Shown: positions 60,915 through 64,000 of the stretch, one piece after another
How positions within the stretch are numbered: position 1 is the stretch's first letter
Layout: each line of letters starts with the position of its first letter
Source: Pedobacter nutrimenti
Lineage (GTDB): Bacteria; Bacteroidota; Bacteroidia; Sphingobacteriales; Sphingobacteriaceae
NCBI RefSeq assembly: GCF_003208655.1
Contig: NZ_QKLU01000003.1
Coordinates: 186,001-250,000 of the forward strand
Direction of reading: 5' to 3'
Length of the DNA: 64,000 bases
Made by a program: the position numbers and the translations under genes
Notes under the pieces: model-generated
Database searches by the model: none
Seen by the model: the letters and a program-made list of their open reading frames with translations, nothing else
What the model was told of the DNA's origin: nothing

Positions 60915-63809
60915 ATGAATATGAAAAAGTATTGTAATATATATTTAACATTCCTTTTTACGCTATTGGGGGCTGTGGGTTTTGCAATAAGTGTGCAGGC
61001 CCAGTCGGAAACGAAAAAAGATACCTCAGTCGTAGAGTTGGAACCTGGTCCGCTTTTGCGCATTCCCAAAACAAGATCAATTCTTTCTTATTCTACGGTG
61101 CAGGGAAACGTTTTAGGCCGTATTCCGGTACCTAACCTGAGCAATACGCTTTATGGTCAGCTGGGCGGCTTAATGGTTTCTCAGGGTTCAGGCGAACCGG
61201 GAAATGACCAGGCTTCACTTTCTTTCAGAGGCAAGGGGACCTACGACAATTCTAATCTGGTGTTTTTTGTAGATGGTTTTCAGGTTGACTATACGGTGTA
61301 TTTCCAGTATATGTCGGCCGGAGAAATAGAAAACATCAGCCTGTTAAAAGATCCTGTTACCTTGGCCACTTTTGGTATGAAAGGTGCCAATGGGGTGCTT
61401 TGGGTAACCACCAAAAGAGGCAGTCTGCAAAGGCCCACCATCAATGTTCAATTGACATCGGGCATCGGGCAACCTGTTCACCTCAATAAACCTTATGGAT
61501 CTTATGACTACGCAAGGTTGTACAACCAGGCCGTAAGCAACGATAAATATGCTTTGAACGGGTACCAGTACAGCTGGCAGCCTGCTTACAGCGACACACA
61601 AATGCAGGCCTATAAAAATGGTACGGGTACTAATGTAGACTGGTATAATGAAGCCTTAAAAAACCGTGGCTGGTATTCCAACGCAAATGTAAGTGTTAGG
61701 GGTGGGGCCGAAGCCGCAAAATATGGGGTGTTTATAGATTATATGAACCAGACCGGATTATATAATGCAACTAAAAACAATAACCTGGGCAGCAATACGC
61801 AGTTGCAAAAGTTTAACATCCGCTCTAATGTTGATCTTAAATTCTTTAAAATATTTGAAGCTAAAATTGATTTAGGCGGAAGAATTGAAAATCGTACTTA
61901 TCCCAGGAATGTAAGTGACAATGATTATTCATCGGCTGCTTACTGGGCTACTTTGGCGAGCTACCCTAACAATATCTATCCTGTAAAAGATGTGACGGGC
62001 AACTGGTCGGGTACGACGCTATATCCCAATAATCCTGTCGCCCAGATCAATGCAACAGGCATAAGGACCTTTCACGACCGGACATTGCAGGCCAATTTTC
62101 AATTGAAAGAAGACCTGAGCCTGATTACGCCTGGTTTTTACCTGAGCCAGTCTGTATCCTTTAACACCTGGAGCAGGATCCGGCAATTGAAAACAGCCGC
62201 CTATGCCCGGTATTTCCAGGGGGCACAAAGTACCAGCGATAAACAAACCGTCATTCAATTTGGTGCAAGTGACCCATGGGGTCAGCAAACCTGGAAACAA
62301 TTGAACCTCAGCTCGGGTTACGACCGTACATTCGGTGCGCATGACATCTCGGCTGCGGTAAATTATTATGTAAGTGATCTGCTTCCTGATGCCAATGGCG
62401 ATGTAACCCGGTTATACTACCATTTTGAAAATTTATCCGGCCGCTTTAATTATACTTATAAATCCAGATATACAGCTGATTTGGGTTTTGGTTATAGTGG
62501 TTCTGATAACTATGCACCCGGAAACCGCTGGAGCTTTTATCCGGCACTTGCCCTGGGCTGGCTGGTTTCCAATGAGCCATTTTTTAAGGAAAATAAAATA
62601 ATCGATCTTTTAAAGTTACGTGTATCGGCCGGACAGTCGGGTAATGACCAGACCTACAGCTCCAGGTATCTTTTTCAGCAATATTTTAACAATACCGGTG
62701 CATTAAATACGGGCAATAACGGACTGAACGTAAACGGAGGAATAAACCTGGGCCGTCTTGCTGCCGCAAACATTACAGCCGAAAAAAGCACAAAATACAA
62801 TGTGGGTGTTGATCTTTCTTTATTGCACAAAATTTCCCTGTCTGCAGAATGGTTTTTAGATAAAAGGAGCGGCATTATTGGCCAGAACAATTTTGTGCCG
62901 GGATATTATGGGTACACGGGTTTAGGGGTTTTGCCTTTACAAAACATTGGAAAAATGACCAACAAGGGTGTAGAAATTAGCCTTAACTATTCCGATAAGA
63001 TCGGTGAGCTGAATTATGGAATAGGTGGAACACTGACTTATGCCAAAAACAGAATTGATTTTATGTCTGAAATCCCGAATAAAAACAGTTTTACAAATAG
63101 TACCGGTTTGGCCTGGGGCACCCCGATAGGACTTACCGCTATTGGTTTCTATGATGTTACTGATTTTAACCCCGATGGCACCTTAAAAGCGGGGCTTGCC
63201 AAACCCAGTTTTGGTGCAGTCCAGCCCGGGGATATTAAATATAAGGATTTAGACAATAACAATGTGATCGACAACAACGACAGAACAGCAATTGGCAACC
63301 CGGCTTATCCGAATTTGTATTATTCTTTTAATCTGCAGCTGAGTTACAAGGGATTCGATTTGTCGGCCTTATTTCAAGGGGCCTCCGGCCTTAGTATTAA
63401 TCTTTTAAATGCTGGGATTATACAGCAAATCGTACCATTTGTAGGCAATGCATCGGTATATCCAATTGCAAACAATGCCTGGGCTTATTACCCTGATCAA
63501 GGCATTGACACCCGGGCTACAGCTACTTTTCCCCGTCTGAGCACTTTAAACAATGCCAATAACTATACTTCTTCTTCATTTTGGATAAAAAGCGCCAATT
63601 TTTTAAGACTCAGGAACATACAGCTGGGTTATAATTTACCGGCCGTTATGGCGAAAAAAATGGGAATGAGCAGACTTAGGGTGTTTATCAGCGCGGTGAA
63701 CCCAGTGCTTTGGTCGGCTTTCTATAAACAGTACCGTATGGACCCGGAAACACCATCTGGTTATCCGGCCATTAAATCGTACGACACGGGTATTTCATTA
63801 ACCTTTTAA
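60915..63809 (+). CDS. SusC-type transporter lacking the N-terminal extension
   Basis: 964 residues. Signal peptide (KKYCNIYLTFLFTLLGAVGF, then AISVQAQ). Unlike the SusC at 55713 it has no carboxypeptidase-like domain: about 40 residues after the signal the plug begins (RIPVPNLSNTLYGQLGGLMV, SQGSGEPGNDQASLSFRGKG, TYDNSNLVFFVDGFQ, ISLLKDPVTLATFGMKGANG). The barrel is complete and ends SYDTGISLTF. The 'VVVGYG' motif before the plug is missing. The partner SusD starts 12 bases downstream. The pair probably widens or refines the substrate range of the first pair under the same HTCS regulator. Confidence 0.93.
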   Translation: MNMKKYCNIYLTFLFTLLGAVGFAISVQAQSETKKDTSVVELEPGPLLRIPKTRSILSYSTVQGNVLGRIPVPNLSNTLYGQLGGLMVSQGSGEPGNDQASLSFRGKGTYDNSNLVFFVDGFQVDYTVYFQYMSAGEIENISLLKDPVTLATFGMKGANGVLWVTTKRGSLQRPTINVQLTSGIGQPVHLNKPYGSYDYARLYNQAVSNDKYALNGYQYSWQPAYSDTQMQAYKNGTGTNVDWYNEALKNRGWYSNANVSVRGGAEAAKYGVFIDYMNQTGLYNATKNNNLGSNTQLQKFNIRSNVDLKFFKIFEAKIDLGGRIENRTYPRNVSDNDYSSAAYWATLASYPNNIYPVKDVTGNWSGTTLYPNNPVAQINATGIRTFHDRTLQANFQLKEDLSLITPGFYLSQSVSFNTWSRIRQLKTAAYARYFQGAQSTSDKQTVIQFGASDPWGQQTWKQLNLSSGYDRTFGAHDISAAVNYYVSDLLPDANGDVTRLYYHFENLSGRFNYTYKSRYTADLGFGYSGSDNYAPGNRWSFYPALALGWLVSNEPFFKENKIIDLLKLRVSAGQSGNDQTYSSRYLFQQYFNNTGALNTGNNGLNVNGGINLGRLAAANITAEKSTKYNVGVDLSLLHKISLSAEWFLDKRSGIIGQNNFVPGYYGYTGLGVLPLQNIGKMTNKGVEISLNYSDKIGELNYGIGGTLTYAKNRIDFMSEIPNKNSFTNSTGLAWGTPIGLTAIGFYDVTDFNPDGTLKAGLAKPSFGAVQPGDIKYKDLDNNNVIDNNDRTAIGNPAYPNLYYSFNLQLSYKGFDLSALFQGASGLSINLLNAGIIQQIVPFVGNASVYPIANNAWAYYPDQGIDTRATATFPRLSTLNNANNYTSSSFWIKSANFLRLRNIQLGYNLPAVMAKKMGMSRLRVFISAVNPVLWSAFYKQYRMDPETPSGYPAIKSYDTGISLTF

Positions 63810-63820
63810 AGAAATTTTTT

Positions 63821-64000
63821 ATGAACCTGAAACATATAAATATAGTATTGGTGGCTGTTGGGCTAATGTTTAGCCAGACCAGCTGTCGCAAAAGCTTTTT
63901 AGATACAAAATTAGATACCCAGCCTACACCAGAAAACTTATATCAGGATTATAAAAACCTGATCAAGCTGGCCAATGCACCTTATGCCTACCTGCAAAAT
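63821..64000 (+). CDS. SusD-type lipoprotein, 5' part (cut by window end)
   Basis: Sixty codons from ATG 63821 to the window edge. Lipoprotein signal (NIVLVAVGLMFSQTSC, Cys22), then RKSFLDTKLDTQPTPENLYQ and LIKLANAPYAYLQ, which is the SusD start pattern. It is the expected partner of the SusC ending at 63809. Confidence 0.88.
   Translation, partial: MNLKHINIVLVAVGLMFSQTSCRKSFLDTKLDTQPTPENLYQDYKNLIKLANAPYAYLQN

Noticed and set aside
1..64000. tRNA, rRNA, riboswitch, insertion sequence
   Set aside because: No cloverleaf, rRNA-like block, known riboswitch core or transposase was noticed by reading; a covariance-model scan would be needed to exclude small RNAs.

Overview
The window reads as chromosomal DNA of a Bacteroidota bacterium, most likely a Sphingobacteriaceae member such as Pedobacter. 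The reasons are: three SusC/SusD-type pairs (one cut by the right edge), one with an ECF sigma/FecR pair and two behind a giant hybrid two-component sensor; many carboxypeptidase-like/TonB outer-membrane proteins; a type IX secretion C-terminal sorting domain; Bacteroidota promoter elements (TAnnTTTG); weak Shine-Dalgarno sites; and DUF6266- and DUF6520-type genes. No rRNA, tRNA, CRISPR or transposase was seen. Family names are from memory of the motifs; no database search was run.

Left part (1-23.4 kb). The 3' end of a GH65-type glycoside phosphorylase/hydrolase is followed by an ECF sigma factor with a small membrane partner. An identical promoter pair (TTGCAACC-N15-TTGTCTAC) stands before the sigma gene and before a nearby opposite-strand membrane gene, which suggests autoregulation and a regulon member. 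Next come an outer-membrane barrel protein, a LytS/LytTR two-component pair, a MacB/FtsX-type permease, a membrane protein/winged-helix/TonB-receptor/periplasmic-protein cluster with a duplicated dyad operator, a membrane protein, a Crp-type regulator, an alpha/beta hydrolase, some single genes (lipoprotein, NTF2-like, SMI1/KNR4-like), an AraC/M1-peptidase pair and an AraC/DHA2-efflux divergent pair.

Middle part (23.4-31.4 kb), accessory in character. A striking array of 11-bp units, folded back on itself as a perfect 24-bp inverted repeat, precedes two adjacent DUF6266-like paralogues and an unrecognised helical protein. On the minus strand lies a five-gene cassette: small Cys-containing exported peptide (DUF6520-like), attenuator-like hairpin, BF3164-like propeller lipoprotein, thioredoxin-like lipoprotein with CPTC, GLPGLI protein, and a large outer-membrane barrel. 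I consider this one of the best candidates for an undescribed system, perhaps export or maturation of the small peptide.

Right part (31.4-64 kb). A complete sigma-FecR-SusC-SusD-TlpA nutrient-uptake locus is followed by a Tat-exported metallophosphatase homologue that has lost the usual metal-binding residues. A compact operon then encodes three tail-collar (MdpB-like) proteins, a periplasmic-binding-fold protein without a signal peptide, and a 2077-residue surface protein with twelve YDG repeats (nine at an exact 267-bp period) and a type IX sorting domain. The window ends with a hybrid two-component sensor driving two SusC/SusD pairs, the second SusC lacking the usual N-terminal extension and the last SusD cut by the window edge.
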